Assembly (NCBI GenBank): GCA_036426205.1
Contig: CM071579.1
Location: forward strand, 22,224,603-22,288,602
DNA from: Ascaphus truei
Lineage: Eukaryota > Chordata > Amphibia > Anura > Ascaphidae
DNA length: 64,000 nt
Direction: 5' to 3'
Positions 1 through 12,109 of the stretch are shown in pieces. Within the stretch, counting starts at the first letter, position 1. Every line of letters starts with the position of its first letter. The notes below the pieces were generated by a model. It had not been told where the DNA came from. It made no database searches and saw only the letters and a program-made list of their open reading frames with translations. Made by a program: the position numbers and the translations under genes.

Positions 1-2
1 AG

Positions 3-55
3 ATGGACACAGATGGGGGTACACAGACGGGGGTACACAGACGGTGGGATACACA
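3..55. repeat. Short tandem repeat, 14-bp unit
   Basis: The unit gggggtacacagac appears about twice in tandem, followed by a degenerate third copy. The open frame across it is not a gene. Confidence 0.6.
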
Positions 56-104
56 CCTCCCCCCTACACCATATAGTTTGTTATCCGATTTTTTTCTCTC
101 TCTA

Positions 105-212
105 AACATTATATATATTATATATATATATATAATATATATATATATTATTATATATATAATATTAATTATATATACTCACATATATATATATACATAC
201 TTACACAATACA
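105..212. repeat. AT-rich (TA)n microsatellite
   Basis: Nearly continuous alternating T and A with short interruptions. It has no coding content. Confidence 0.85.
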
Positions 213-339
213 TATGGTAAAAAGAGACACACACTCCTTTAGGATAATCCAAAAATAGCCTGGTGTACCCATAAGATGTAGTATACGTTTACATCCAGAC
301 GAACGATAAAGTAGAGACAGCACACAGAAGGTAAGTTTG

Positions 340-700
340 CCAAAAAGCTATGGGCCCCATGCTATAAGCAGCGATAAGCCCCTTGTCGCCAGCTTATTGC
401 CCTTGCTTCCTGAGATCTACTCCCTCCGTGGGGGAGCCAGTATCTCAGTGGAATTTAAAGCCCCCGGTCATGCGCACCGATAAGAAGCCGCACCTGATGA
501 CATCACAGCTTCATGGTGGCCCACAGGACAATAGAGTTTTTTTTAAAGCGGCCATTACATGAACCACATTTCTGAGCCGGAGTGGTTACCAGCACCCCCT
601 ACGGAGGTAAGTATTTCAAGAAGAAGGGGGTTCCCCAGAGCTGAAACTAATGGGGTTTCAGGTCCAGAAACCCCCCCCGGTTTTAATCCTGTGTCAACAA
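340..700. repeat. Probable dispersed repeat remnant
   Basis: A moderately GC-rich block with a pyrimidine-rich end near 667-680. It includes gccagtatctcagtggaatt, which resembles in style the palindromic repeat at 12.3-12.5 kb (atactggcacc, atttaaa). Family unknown. From 700 to 1042 I see no feature. Confidence 0.3.
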
Positions 701-1042
701 AAAATGGAAAACAAAAAGGCAGTTAGGATAGGGTGTATGGATAGGGTGTCGTGCTATTGACTGTGATGAAAATTCGACAATGTATCAGTTTAAGTGGCAA
801 CATGAGGAATTCCAAAGTCATGAACCTTAATCATAATCTTTTTCACCCGAATGTTTTTCATGTACAATATTTAATGTTAGAAAATAAGTCATCGATCCAA
901 CATTAGCTGAAACATTTAGACAGTCACCTCTATTTTATTTTTCTCAATTTTGCCTTATTAGCCAATTTGTATGAAAACCAGCCCAAACCAGCCCAGTGTG
1001 TGAAGTCACCCTACATGGGGAAAATATCCACAGACCTTCTAC

Positions 1043-1224
1043 TAGGGGCGATCAACTCCAGTCCTCAAGACCCCCCAAGAGGCCAGATGTTGAGCATATC
1101 CCAGATTCAGCACAGGTTGCTCCATCAGTGGCTCAGTCTTTCACCTGTGCTGAAGGAGGGATATCCTGACAACCCAATCTGTTGGGGAGGAGGGGGAGGG
1201 AAGGACTGAAGTTGAGCACCCTTG
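1043..1224. mobile_element. hAT-like foldback MITE, degenerate copy
   Basis: The left end (taggggcgatcaactccag) is the inverse of the right end (gttgagcacccttg). The interior is a large palindrome around cagtggctcagtc, with inverted arms cagcacaggt and acctgtgctg. The same family occurs with better ends at 35728-35910 and 44003-44366, and as partial copies near 27.84 and 35.12 kb. The end sequence CAGGGGTG...CAACTCCAG is hAT-like. No clear target duplication survives in this copy. Confidence 0.7.
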
Positions 1225-2816
1225 TGCTAGACAGCTAGACTATGACCTCCTCTAAGGTTTCGCCCATCTCTATTTCTTGGATTGTCATATTGCTTTTAAC
1301 AAGATCACTGCAAATGCTCCGATTTGCCAAGAATTGTATGAAGACCCGGTTCTTTAAAGAAACCTTTTACAAATGGTGTACAATGAGGGATTTTTCTGAT
1401 TTCTCGAGATACTGCCCCTAGGTCATGCTTTCCTTTCCTGAAGCACAGCAGCACTGCTCACTACATTGTAGCATCTCATATTGTAAAGTGCCAGGTTGTT
1501 TCTTGAAGGAAGTATTATGAAGAGCTTAATGTATCATGCTTGGGTGACTATACTAGTTGTGTGGAATAGCCCCCTTCTACTTCTACACTTTAGTACAGTA
1601 TGTGTCCGTCATTCTGCCATACATTTCCCTCTGCTTGCTTCAGTAAGAAATGAGGGGATAGTACTCGGTTTAGGAATAATTAGGAGTGGAGGTGCTGAGC
1701 ACAATATTCAAAAGGGGTGCATGCATGTTAGCATCTGTCACTGGTTTTGTTTCCCTTTGCATTACTTACATTTACAAGGTCTTAGGTGGCAAGAACTCGG
1801 TGTGCCTTAGAAAATAGCCTCAATTGTATGGAACTGAGCACAATTGATAAAAGAAAAAATGATTGCCACGCATCAAAAGCAAATTTATCCTCATGATTAA
1901 TAGAATTTGTCATTTTTTTCTTCTTTTTAATATTCGAAAGGGACACTAAACAAAAATGCTGAAAAGTGCAGGTCACACAACTGGCCCTACCTGGGCACCT
2001 TAGTGGGATCAAGAAACTAGCAGCGGATCGACAAGGGCTGAAGAGGATGATATATATCTTTATATACCTTTATGTTTTAACTAGGATTTATATAAATCAA
2101 TTGATTGATGTAGCTGTTTATCAATGTAGCTCATCCATTGATTCTCAGCCAACCCGCTCATTTCTCTGTTATATCTGATTAGGCGATCAGAAGTTGAAAT
2201 ACGGGAATGGGAATCACCCGAGCCTTGTTAGGTGTTTCGAATCAGGACTGTGAATCCTGTTGACCTCTGCTAGGTCAGTTCATTACATTCTGCAGCAAGA
2301 GAATGAGGAATCGGAAGGATGAGAGCTTAGAAGTAAAAAATGACAGGAAATTATTGACTCATGTCAGTATTGCGTCTCACAATGGTCAGACAAACTGTTT
2401 CATTGGGTTATGACACTCCAGAACTAGGTTTGTTGGGTGGTACAATAAATCACAGTGACCTCAAAGAGAAAGGCCATAGATAGTATATACATCCAAACTT
2501 AACTAAGTCATGGAGCTTTATGCCAAGTCTAAAACCACTTGTGGAGGTACTGTAATAGCTTATAGAAAAATCTCAAACGGGAAAGCCTGAAGCAGCTGAT
2601 CTAGAATATACCCTAGGAACCTCCGTACAACTGGCCCAGAACCTCCTATAGAACTCACAAAATGGCACATTCATGTCCCTCTTTAAATTTCAACTCAGTC
2701 CCACCCTGAGCCCTGTTATAAATAATAAAGCCATAAAGATGTCATTACAAATCTTCATCTTCCCCATTTTTCCAGGTTTGATTTTATATTGATATAATAG
2801 TTTACATTGATTTTAT
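1225..2816. other. No gene seen
   Basis: Mixed-composition sequence with only short open frames that lack codon character. I see no tandem structure and no recognised repeat ends. Confidence 0.5.
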
Positions 2817-2945
2817 AGTGATATTCTCTGCAGAATTATTGAAAAGAGGAATTTCTCAATAACACAAGTAGCGCGATATACCTCCAGTATAATACTTACA
2901 TTCATTAAAAAAAAAAAATAATATATATATATCATATATATATTA

Positions 2946-3036
2946 ATGCAAATATAGCTGTATGCTCATCTGCCTGTCTTGGCAGGTCTGCAACCCGCCT
3001 TTAAGACATGCAGAGGTCATACAGCTATATTTGCAT
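2946..3036. repeat. Perfect 19-bp inverted repeat, relative of the 29.8-33.3 kb tandem repeat
   Basis: The arms 2946-2964 (atgcaaatatagctgtatg) and 3018-3036 are exact reverse complements. The spacer contains ctcatctgcctgtctt and tctgcaacccgcc. These are the same words that open each unit of the tandem array at 29.8-33.3 kb, so a copy of that repeat sits inside the foldback element. Confidence 0.75.
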
Positions 3037-3094
3037 ATTTGCTTTCCCGTGGAGGGTTTTTGGTCACTTTTTTACTCACCATAACTAACTCAGT

Positions 3095-3196
3095 ATTATA
3101 TCTATATATATATATATATATATAATTAATATATATCTATAATATATATATATATATATACTATCATTATATAGGTATATATATATATATATAGTG
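3095..3196. repeat. (TA)n microsatellite
   Basis: Alternating TA with short interruptions, inside the foldback element. Confidence 0.85.
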
Positions 3197-4631
3197 ACAC
3201 CAAGAACAAACTCCAATGAAGCACTTTAGATCAAGGAAACGTATGAAATACTTCGTACCAGAACCCTGGTGTGCAAACAGCTGTCGGAGTTTCCTGACGG
3301 GGGATGCAGTCGCATGGCTGACTTCAGCCTTTTCTTTCTCCACAAACCAGCTATACAGCTTGTCCAGGATGGTGATGGTGGCTTGCTGGCTTTAACCCTT
3401 TCGTGGCCCTATTATGGATGACCGAAGGATGCTTTGAGCAGAGGCGCGGGACATTCACATGGTGATATTACCTCTGATTTTCTCTCAGTATAATTTTTTT
3501 TACCATGACTGTTTCCCGTTATTTACGGTTTTGCTATCAGCATATCCCCTACATGCGTGGGAGATGTCCTCTGGTCTAGGCTTCCTTTTGCCACATTGCA
3601 CCAATCCTGGTCAATCCAGTATTTTTTCATTTAATAGCATTATTTAGTTATCCATGTGGGATTCATGCTGTATGTTTGTGGATGGATGTTTCTCCTATCC
3701 CTGTGTGTGGGCCGTTAGTTTGTCACTCTTTATTATAGGGAATCACATGTATATATATACCTTTTGTGCCTTTATTACCCTGTGTGTGGCTCTGTCTGCC
3801 CCCATTTGTTTATTATTTTTCATCTTATAATATTCTTTTTGCTTTGTACAATTTTCATTTTTGCTGGACATTTCTTTTTTATTTAAGAATGTCTTCATAT
3901 TAGTTTTCCTTTGCTGGTACATATATATTTATATTATAACACATGTTTTCCAGCTTATGTTTGTAATACCTGTTACCCTTTATGGTTATATTTGGGGACC
4001 GGACGGTCATCAAATTCAGTGGGATCTTTGATTCCCCCTGTCTTTGCTAGGATCCTCCTCCTCTGCCCCTCTTTTTTCTGTCATCTGGGCGTCCATTTTA
4101 GAGGCTTTGTACATTTAGCATTTGTTTGGGATTGGAGCTTTGACTGTGTCTTCCCCGTCTGGTATTGTTTTTATATGTATGTCTTTTTTTACTGTGTTTC
4201 ATGTGTTTTTCTGGTGCATGATTAATATACCGTTTTGTACTAATATTCATACGTTTCCTTGATCAGAGTGCTTCATTTGGGATTTCTGTCTTTTTTGCGT
4301 GTTCATCTATTTCTTTCCCATAGCACCGCCACTTGCCTTTATTTTGGATTTTTTGTGGTTAGTGATCAGAATTTGAGTCGTTAGGTTTTTGATGCGGTTA
4401 TATTTGTGGTTTTATATATATACATATGTGTGTATATATATATATTTTTAAATGAAGTATTATACTGGAGGTATGATCAGCGCTACTTTGTTATTGATGA
4501 AATATCCTCTTTTCAATAATCTGAGCAGAAATATCACTGGTCTGTTTGTCAGTGAAGAGATTAAGTTCTGAACATTCCCATTCCCATTTTCTTTAATCAT
4601 GAACGTATCACGCCTATTCTAAAGACACTGG

Positions 4632-4846
4632 GGCCTATTCTAGTAGCTTCGATGAGTTTGCTGCTACATCGCAATCTTTGGCATGTTCCCGCCGAACGGT
4701 TTGTCATTTGTGTTATCACGGTATTCAGAAAGAATCTGAAACCCTCTCAAACCGTGAGATAGGAAAATACCAAAAACGCTCAGCGTAGCAGCAAAGTGTT
4801 ATCAGAATTGTTTCCAAGTTCTCCCTCTGCGATTTAAGCACAATCT
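4632..4846. repeat. Left flank of a dispersed repeat
   Basis: It starts ggggcctattct, matching the start of the copy at about 47239. The word tcacggtattcagaaagaat matches the reverse complement of about 27581-27600. This is the unexpanded shoulder of a dispersed repeat whose interior carries the next feature. Confidence 0.65.
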
Positions 4847-7105
4847 GAGCTGCACAGAGAGAGCCGCCTCTCCCTGCACAGCTCTCACAGGCGATCTCCC
4901 TGCACAGAGAGCCGCCTCTCCCTGCACAGCTCTCACAGGCGATCTGCCTACACAGAGAGCCGCCTCTCCCTGCACAGCTCTCACAGGCGATCTGCCTACA
5001 CAGAGAGCCGCCTCTCCCTGCAACGCTCCGGCACAGGCGACTCTGCCTACACAAGAGAGCCGCATCTCCCTGCACAGCTCTCACAGGCGATCCTCCCTGC
5101 ACACAGAGAGCCGCGCTCCCTGCACAGCTCTCACACGGCGATCTGCCTGCCCAGATAGCCTGCCTCTCCCTGCCTCAGCACTCACAGGCGATCTCCCTGC
5201 ACAGAGAGTCCCCGCCTCTCCCTGCACAGCTCTCACAGGCGATCTCCCTGCACACAGAGAGCCGCCTCTCCTGCACAGCTCTCACGACGATCTGCCTACA
5301 CAGAGAGCCGCATCTTCTCCCTGCAGCTCCACAGGCGATCTGCCTACACAGAGAGCCGCATCTCCCTGCACAGCTCTCACAGGCGATCTGCCTACACAGA
5401 GAGCCGCATCTCCCTGCACAGCTCTCACAGGCGATCTCCCTGCACACAGAGAGCCGCCTCTCCCTGCACAGCTCTCACAGGCGATCTGCCTACACAGAGA
5501 GCCGCATCTCCCTGTACAGCTCTCCACATCATCTGCATACACAGAGAAGCCGCCTCTCCCTGCACAGCTCTCACAGGCGTCTTGCCTGCACAGAGAGCCG
5601 CTCTCCCTGTCAGCTCTCACAGGCGATCTGCATACACAGAGAGCCGCCTCTCCCTGCACAGCTCTCACAGGCGATCTGCCTACACAGAGAGCCGCATCTC
5701 CCTTCACAGCTCTCACAGGCGATCTGCCTGCACAGGGAGCTGCATCTCCCTGCACAGCTCTACAGGCGATCTGCCTACACAGAGAGCCGCCTCTCTCCCT
5801 GCACAGCTCTCACAGGAGATCTGCCTACACAGAGAGCCGCCTCTCCCTGCACAGCTCTCACAGGAGATCTGCCTGCACAGAGAGCCGCATCTCCCTGCAC
5901 AGCTCTCACAGGAGATCTGCCTGCACAGAGAGCCGCCTCTCCCTGCACAGCTCTTACAGGCGATCTGCCTACACAGAGAGCCGCCTCTCCCTGCACCGCT
6001 TCACAGGAGTTCTGCCTGCACAAGAGCCCATCTCCCTGTACACTCTCACAGGCGATCTGCCTGCACAGGAGAGCCGCATCTCCCTGCACGCTCTCACACA
6101 GGCGATCTGCCTCACAGGGAAGCCGCATCTCCTGCACACTCTCACAGGCGATCTGCATGCACAGGGAGCCGCATCTCCTGTAAGCATCTCTCCAGGCGAT
6201 CTGCCTGCACAGGGAAGCTGCATTCTCCCTGCACGACTCTTAACAGGCGATCTCCCCTGCCAAAGAGCTGCATCTCCCTGCACAGCTCTCACAGGCCATC
6301 TCCCTGGCACAGAGAGATGCTTGGCATCTCCCTGCACAGCTCTCACAGGCGATCTGCCTGCACAGGGATCCGCATCTATCTCCCTGCACAGCTCCTCACA
6401 GGCGATCTCCCTGCACAGAGAGAGCCGCCTCTCCATGCACAGCTTTCACACGGCGATCTGCTACACAGAGAGCCACATCTCCCTGCACAGCTCTGCAGGC
6501 GATCTGCCTGCACAGGGAGCTTCCTTAGCTCCCTGCACGCTCTCACAGTGATCTCCTGCACAGGAGCCGCCTCTCCCTGCACAGCTCTCACAGAAGCGAT
6601 CCTGCAAGGAGCCGCCTCCCCCCAGCTCTCAAGGATCTCCCTGCACAGAGCTGCCTCTCTCTGCACAGCTTGTCGCAGGCGATCTCCCTGCACAGGGAGC
6701 TGCCTCTCCCTGCACAGCTCTCCGCAGGCGCTGTCTCCCTGCACAGGGAGAGCACCTCTCCTGCACGCTCCGCAGGGTGCGATTCTCCCGACAGAGAGAG
6801 CCGCATCTCCCTGCACAGCTCTCGCAGGCGATCTCCCTGCACAGAGAGCAACCTCTCCCTGCACAGCTCTCACATGCGATCTCCCTAGCACAGGGAGAGC
6901 CGCCTCTCCCTGCACAGAGAGCAGCCTCTCTCTGCACAGCTCTCGCAGGCGGTCTCCCTGCACAGAGAGAGCCGCATCTCCCTGCACAGCTCTCGCAGGC
7001 GATCTCCCTGCTCAGAGAGAGCCGCCATTCCCTGCACAGCTCTGCAGGCGATCTCCCTGCTCAGAGAGAACCGCCATTCCCTGCACAGCTCTTGCAGGCG
7101 ATCAC
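4847..7105. repeat. 48-bp-unit minisatellite, ~47 copies
   Basis: The unit reads approximately cctctccctgcacagctctc followed by acaggcgatctgcctacaca and gagagccg, 48 bp in total. Since 48 is divisible by three, long open frames run on both strands, including one of 514 codons. They show only a repeated 16-residue block with frame slips, so they are not a gene. Unit variants are segregated: gcctacacag types dominate the left half and ctccctgcacag types the right half, as expected from local duplication. Indels are frequent between 6.0 and 6.8 kb. Confidence 0.95.
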
Positions 7106-8350
7106 AGTGTTTTTATTAAAATTTGAATGTTGCGGGAGCAGGGGGTCTTCGGAGCTGCTTACAGGTATGTAGCTTCACTGGTATATACCAGTTTTTAACT
7201 GCACTAAGTTACATAAGCTTACGCTTAGTATATTAACCCCTTAGGGTATATTTCACAGAACATTTGTATGCATTTAGCATAGGGACCTGCTATAGAGACT
7301 TACCTTGACGTTGGTTTGTAGGCTTGGCATTATTTGATCAAAGGATGTAACCAAAAGTTTCCTTTGTCTTACAGATTTCGTTTGTATATTTATTTCCCCA
7401 TTTATTGCTATCCCAATGGGAGAAGCGCAGGGATTCACTTTCTGTTTTTTCACATATGTATGGCCAATCCTTTCACCAGAAGCATGCTCCTTGTATGGAG
7501 AAGCGCAGTGAATATATATTTGTTTTACATTTTAATGAAGGGGTTAAACCTGAATAGCCTGTTTATTGGGGCAAAGAGGGTGAATGAAGGGGGTAGTTGC
7601 CCCAGGGTGGGTTGTTAGGCCTGCTGGGAAGGTTGCGGGAGGAGGTAACCCCTTCTATGGTAATGAAAGGGTTAACCACTCCAGATACCCACCTGAGAAG
7701 TCTAACTACCCACCCTTGGGGCAACTACCCCCTTCACCTAATCCTTCTACCCCAAACAAACATCAAAAAACCCAACAACCCTAATACCCACCTCCCCTAC
7801 CTCCAAACCCCCCCCCCCCAACACATACAGTACAGTAATGGGCAAAATTACTATTATCCAAATATGAAAAATAGTGCATTTGCCTATTCAAAATAAAACA
7901 TTATCAGCCAGCATGAAGTAAATAAAAGTTATACTTACCCCTGCCAGGATGAAGGCTGTCCTCATCTTCCTCCCCCTCCTTGTCCTCCATTGGCAGGAAC
8001 ACAACAATAAAAAATACAATCTAATGGCCCCTAAGCCTTTAATCACCTTAGTGGTCAGTAACAGCTAAAGTAATTAAGAGGTTAACACCCCTCCCCCACT
8101 ACCCACCCGGGCAACCTAACCACCCACCATGGGGCAACTATCCCCAAGCTCTACCCATTGATTGGCATAGTGGTATATCATGCCCATATAATATGGGCAT
8201 GATAAGCCACTATAGCAGTCAATGGGCAACCTAAAAAAACAGCACCTAAACAACACAATAATTAAAGAAATCAAACACCTAAACAACACAACCATTTAAA
8301 AAATCAAATGCCGTAACAAGCCAAAAATTAAATAAAAACAACCGGTAGAC
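7106..8350. repeat. Right part of the dispersed repeat, palindrome-rich
   Basis: It begins with a shoulder (gagcagggggtcttcggagc) also present as a variant in the copy at 27.4 kb. It then contains aatgaaggggttaa, accatggggcaacta, acagtacagtaatg and ctgccaggatgaag, all recurring in the same order at 47.75-48.55 kb. Local palindromes occur around atgcccatataatatgggca near 8190. Short Pro/Asn-rich open frames are incidental. Confidence 0.7.
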
Positions 8351-8429
8351 ACAAGCAAGTGCCTAAGGGTGGAAAATTTGGAAATCCGCCACTGACTCCG
8401 CCCCACAACAAGCAGCCACTTTACCTTTT

Positions 8430-8612
8430 GTTCCAACATTGCCCCTTATTCCCTCTAGAGTGTAAGCTCCCAGAATCAGGGCCTTCATTACCGTCTCTAC
8501 CTGTTTGCGCTTGTCTGCGCTTATTTGTCTGTCGTTCTCTTTGGGTAATATACATAACGCTGTGGAATATGTTGGCGCTTTACAAATAAACAATAATAAT
8601 AATAATGAACAA
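8430..8612 (+). mobile_element. L2/CR1-type LINE 3' end, 5'-truncated
   Basis: The segment has the characteristic tail: agtgtaagctcccagaatca, then ggcgctttacaaataaa, then a short (aataat)n terminal repeat at about 8589-8606. L2/CR1-clade LINEs end in short tandem repeats and are usually 5'-truncated. No coding sequence remains. Confidence 0.8.
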
Positions 8613-10759
8613 GAAAAAATGATAGATATAAAGCAAAGAGAACAGAACGCATGCAGTCTAACATCTGTATTTACATGAATACAATGTGTTTATGTTGTGT
8701 TTTTCTGTGCAGTGGCAGCATTTTTATAGCTGCATCCAGATGTACTGAAGAGGCACATAACTGCGGTTCCTGTCTCGAACATTTTGCTTTCAGAGCTCAA
8801 ATTGGGTTTTGTTGTGTGTGTTTAAAAACAAAGAGTGTCAAGGAAAACTTTCTCTAGAGGGGTCAACAATGTAAACTTTTCCAATGATGGCTCTCCAGCT
8901 AAGAACTGAAGTTACCTGGATTCCAATTAGAGCCAGGCAGTAACTTCGGCAGAGAAAAATGCAATTTGAGGTCTGTGATGAAGCTGTCATGCTCTGGAAG
9001 GTAAAGGCTGCCCCAGGGACCAAGATAATATTGCCAGTTTGAACAGATCTCCTATTATGAAACAGAGAGTTTATTCTTCTATGGAGCCGGGGGAGAGGAG
9101 CAGGTAATATAGCTTAAGAAAAACTTCAGGTTTCAAGAAAGCATTTTGTGATCTGGGGAACCGCTTGCAACATGTTGCAGAATAAAACAGCACTAAGTAT
9201 CAGTATGAAGTCTTTCCACTGGGGGACTTACCCCTACAATACCAAAGATGCATAATGGTCCCATTGCTGCTGAAAGGGCATTTAACCAATCATGAACTGC
9301 TTTCATTTTCAAGGGCACAGGTAGCTAGTGATGCAACATCAAGCCTATTACCATCAGTCTGGTTAAAATTATTTGAGTTCTGGTGTTTACTTCCCAGAAA
9401 CCTTAATAGTACTGTGAAGCATGGCCATTTGCTCATTGAAAATGCTGCCATCCATCACAGCTGACAACAAGGAAGGTTCTCTCACTGACTTACCAAAATG
9501 TTTCTACTAGAGAATCTGTTGTACAAATAAACAGTGAGATATGTATCAGGCAGAATGCTTCCAATTTGTAGTAAGTACATGTAGCCAGACAATTATCTGA
9601 CATTCCCTCCTCTAGCGTACACTGTGTTTTGTTTTGTTTGATTCATTTGACACAAGTTTCTAATGACACGTAAGGTTAACACCACCTCAGACCTGGCACA
9701 GTTACACAAAGGGATTTTGAAAGCAGTAATCACACCCATTTTACCTGCTGATTTTTTATTTATTTATAGTATTTCGAGTGTTTATGTTCTTTTTAACCTT
9801 GAGTAATGGTTAATTGGTCCTGATTTACCACTGCATTGAAAGGTTTCCTATGTTTTTGGTGTTAGCATTTGATATCTGTAGCAATGTATTTTTCTCAGGG
9901 AATACTGTACATATTAGATTGACTAGTACTTACACAGGCTAAAATCCAGGTGCCTCTGGTCGCTCTAAAATATCCATCAATGTAGTTTATTTTTTTAAGT
10001 AGATTTACATTAGAGACTGATTAGCAACGTTATTTTCTTGTAAGGGGATTACCATAATTCTATTATTTTGATATCTCAGCTGAATTTCAATTTCCTTCAT
10101 TATGCAGAGAAATGTCTGTTGTTTTCCCACCCCAGGTAATTATGAGTAGAGAGATACAGTTGTCTCTTTTAGTTTAGATCTAAGTGCATTTACTACCAGG
10201 CAATATAATGCTAGTGAGGTACAGTATGCAGACTACTCTACACTAACAATGATTCTAAAGATATATACATATAGCAATGCATGTGTTCATAGACCAATGT
10301 ACAATAACTAATGTAATTCATTTATACCAGAGTGTATGGCAATCTTCGCATTTTAACAGTTTTGTGGTAATATTGACACTTATTCATTGTTTTCCTAGGT
10401 CCCAGTTTTTCAGTTCGTGATATCTCAGGAGATGAAATGGTGCAGAGATTTGGAGAACAGAAGAGCTGACCCAGCACTTTCCAAGGGTACCAAGAACAGG
10501 TCTAGCAGGATGTTCAAGTTGAACAGTGCAGATTGCTACGTGAGGTGTGCATACAATGTGTGTCCTTACACAATAAAGACAGTAGGCTATATTCACTAAG
10601 AAGTTCTACTTCATATGACACGTTCTGTGCAGAAGACATCTTACTACCTCATTCCCTCGTAATGGGCCATACACAACCATATTTACGAAGTCGCACTGGA
10701 AGTTGTCTTATGGAGTGACACTGCTACATAAATGGCGTCCTGTGTCTTCTTGCATAGTG
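8613..10759. other. Unique-looking DNA, no gene confirmed
   Basis: No repeats or long open frames. A weak exon-like segment lies at about 10400-10590: an acceptor-like ttgttttcctag just upstream, a 60-codon open frame, and acaataaag at about 10571. This is not enough to call an exon. Confidence 0.4.
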
Positions 10760-10767
10760 CTGGGATC

Positions 10768-11034
10768 TAGAGATGTGCGCATTTTTTTGGTGATTCGTCT
10801 TTTTCGGATTTTTTTTACCACCTACAATGCAATCCGTGGATTGGATATGCTAAATATCCAAGCGGATTGCGGAATCCACGGATTGGTAAAATCCACCAGC
10901 GGATTGTATCCAATAGCGTATTTTTATGAAACTGGAAGAATCCGCTCACCGATTTTACACCGTAGAATGCGTATTTTGAATGAAAAGCGCGGGAAATTCT
11001 GCGAAACGGATTTTGACAGCTTCACCCATCTCCA
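10768..11034. mobile_element. hAT-like MITE, 267 bp, with perfect 8-bp target duplication
   Basis: The copies of ctgggatc at 10760-10767 and 11035-11042 are identical and flank inverted ends TAGAGATGTGC and (reversed) TGGAGATGGGTG. The interior is palindromic, with several words like ggattg, aatccg and ccacgga. An 8-bp duplication plus short inverted ends fits a non-autonomous hAT element. The same family appears at 58556-58901 and probably starts at 17146. Confidence 0.88.
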
Positions 11035-11042
11035 CTGGGATC

Positions 11043-12109
11043 CTGACTTATTTTCTACCACTATTACATTACAGTGAAATACATTACATGCCCCTTTAGC
11101 ACTAAAGGCGTTTAAAACAGTGGAATGCAATTTCTTCGTAGCATAGCTGAGTTTTAGTCTTCAGTAGACTAATAAACCTTGAGAAACATTAGGTCTATAA
11201 CCTGTAAAATCACTGGAAATATGTAGCTTAAAAGCAAGGTCATTCAGGAATTACAAGCACAAATATCACGTTCCATTAGATGCCCAGAAAGGGACATGTC
11301 CTTCTCCGGTTTGAAGACATTTATTTCACAGTGATACATAAAAGCAAATGATAAATGGCATGGCAGACTACAATGTGTCCATATGCCCTGGTAATAAATC
11401 ATCAAAAGACTGAAATATCCTCTGTGATGGTTGGGTCATCAGCCCTGTCCTTATTACTCCCATGTGTATGGACAATTCTGACCCGTCATGTGACACTGAT
11501 ACTCAGTGGACCAAACGTATTGGTCCACCGACTACAGCCACACGTCCAGGAACAGCACACCATTAACTTTACTTGTGTGTCAAGGTGGGAAGTATTAAAT
11601 AGCACAGAAGTCAGCAAGTATAGTAATATGTTATACTGGTAAACGGTATTCATTATAACTATGTAGAGCCGTTTTATTGTATAATACTACTGTTCACAGA
11701 GTGATTATGTTGTGGGATTTGCCGCCAGAAGATTCAGTGGCTGCAAATTTAGTAACGTACTGGATAGGTCCTTTCATAAATATAGAAATTATTAACATGT
11801 ATGGTAACTTTTTATTATTATTATTATTATTTTCAGTATAAAGTAATACATTGCATGAATTGTAATGTCCTGCAGCATGGATGAAGTAACAGCAAAGTGT
11901 ATTTTTAAAATCATAAGATAAATGGGAATGGCATAAAAGATTTAGGGGTCCATGCATTGCAAATGGATTTTTTAGTGCAAAATTTGGTGCTTAAAAATCT
12001 CATTATAAATTGCACTTTTATGCCCCTATGTACTAACCTAAAATGTCTGCGCCATCAGCGCCAAAAAGGATTTCTTATGCACATATAAATGTAGTGTGCT
12101 ATGCGTACA
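11043..12109. other. Unique-looking DNA with a short (ATT)n tract
   Basis: A (TTA)n microsatellite lies at about 11812-11832. Otherwise no recognised feature; the short open frames lack coding character. Confidence 0.5.

Larger units (their letters stand above)
2817..4539. mobile_element. Foldback element with ~90-bp terminal inverted repeats
   Basis: The left arm (about 2817-2906) and right arm (about 4449-4539) are reverse complements along most of their length; both contain tattgaaaagagga and cctccagtataatact. A second inverted pair lies inside: atcaaggaaacgtatga at about 3229-3246 and its complement near 4249-4266. The interior has TA tracts and T-rich sequence without a credible transposase frame. 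Length and structure suggest a non-autonomous DNA transposon. The ends read (C/T)AGTGATATT. No target duplication is evident. Confidence 0.7.

Noticed and set aside
4847..7105. CRISPR array or similar prokaryotic repeat-spacer system
   Set aside because: The array has no unique spacers. Units abut directly and vary gradually. The surrounding sequence is clearly eukaryotic.
5582..7126. A 514-codon open frame and several overlapping long frames on the other strand
   Set aside because: They lie wholly in the 48-bp minisatellite. The period is a multiple of three, which keeps frames open, and the product is a drifting 16-residue repeat with no domain.
10400..10600. A terminal exon with acceptor site and poly(A) signal
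   Set aside because: Only a weak acceptor and an AATAAA word are present. The 60-codon frame has no recognised family and no partner exon, so it is kept only as a remark.
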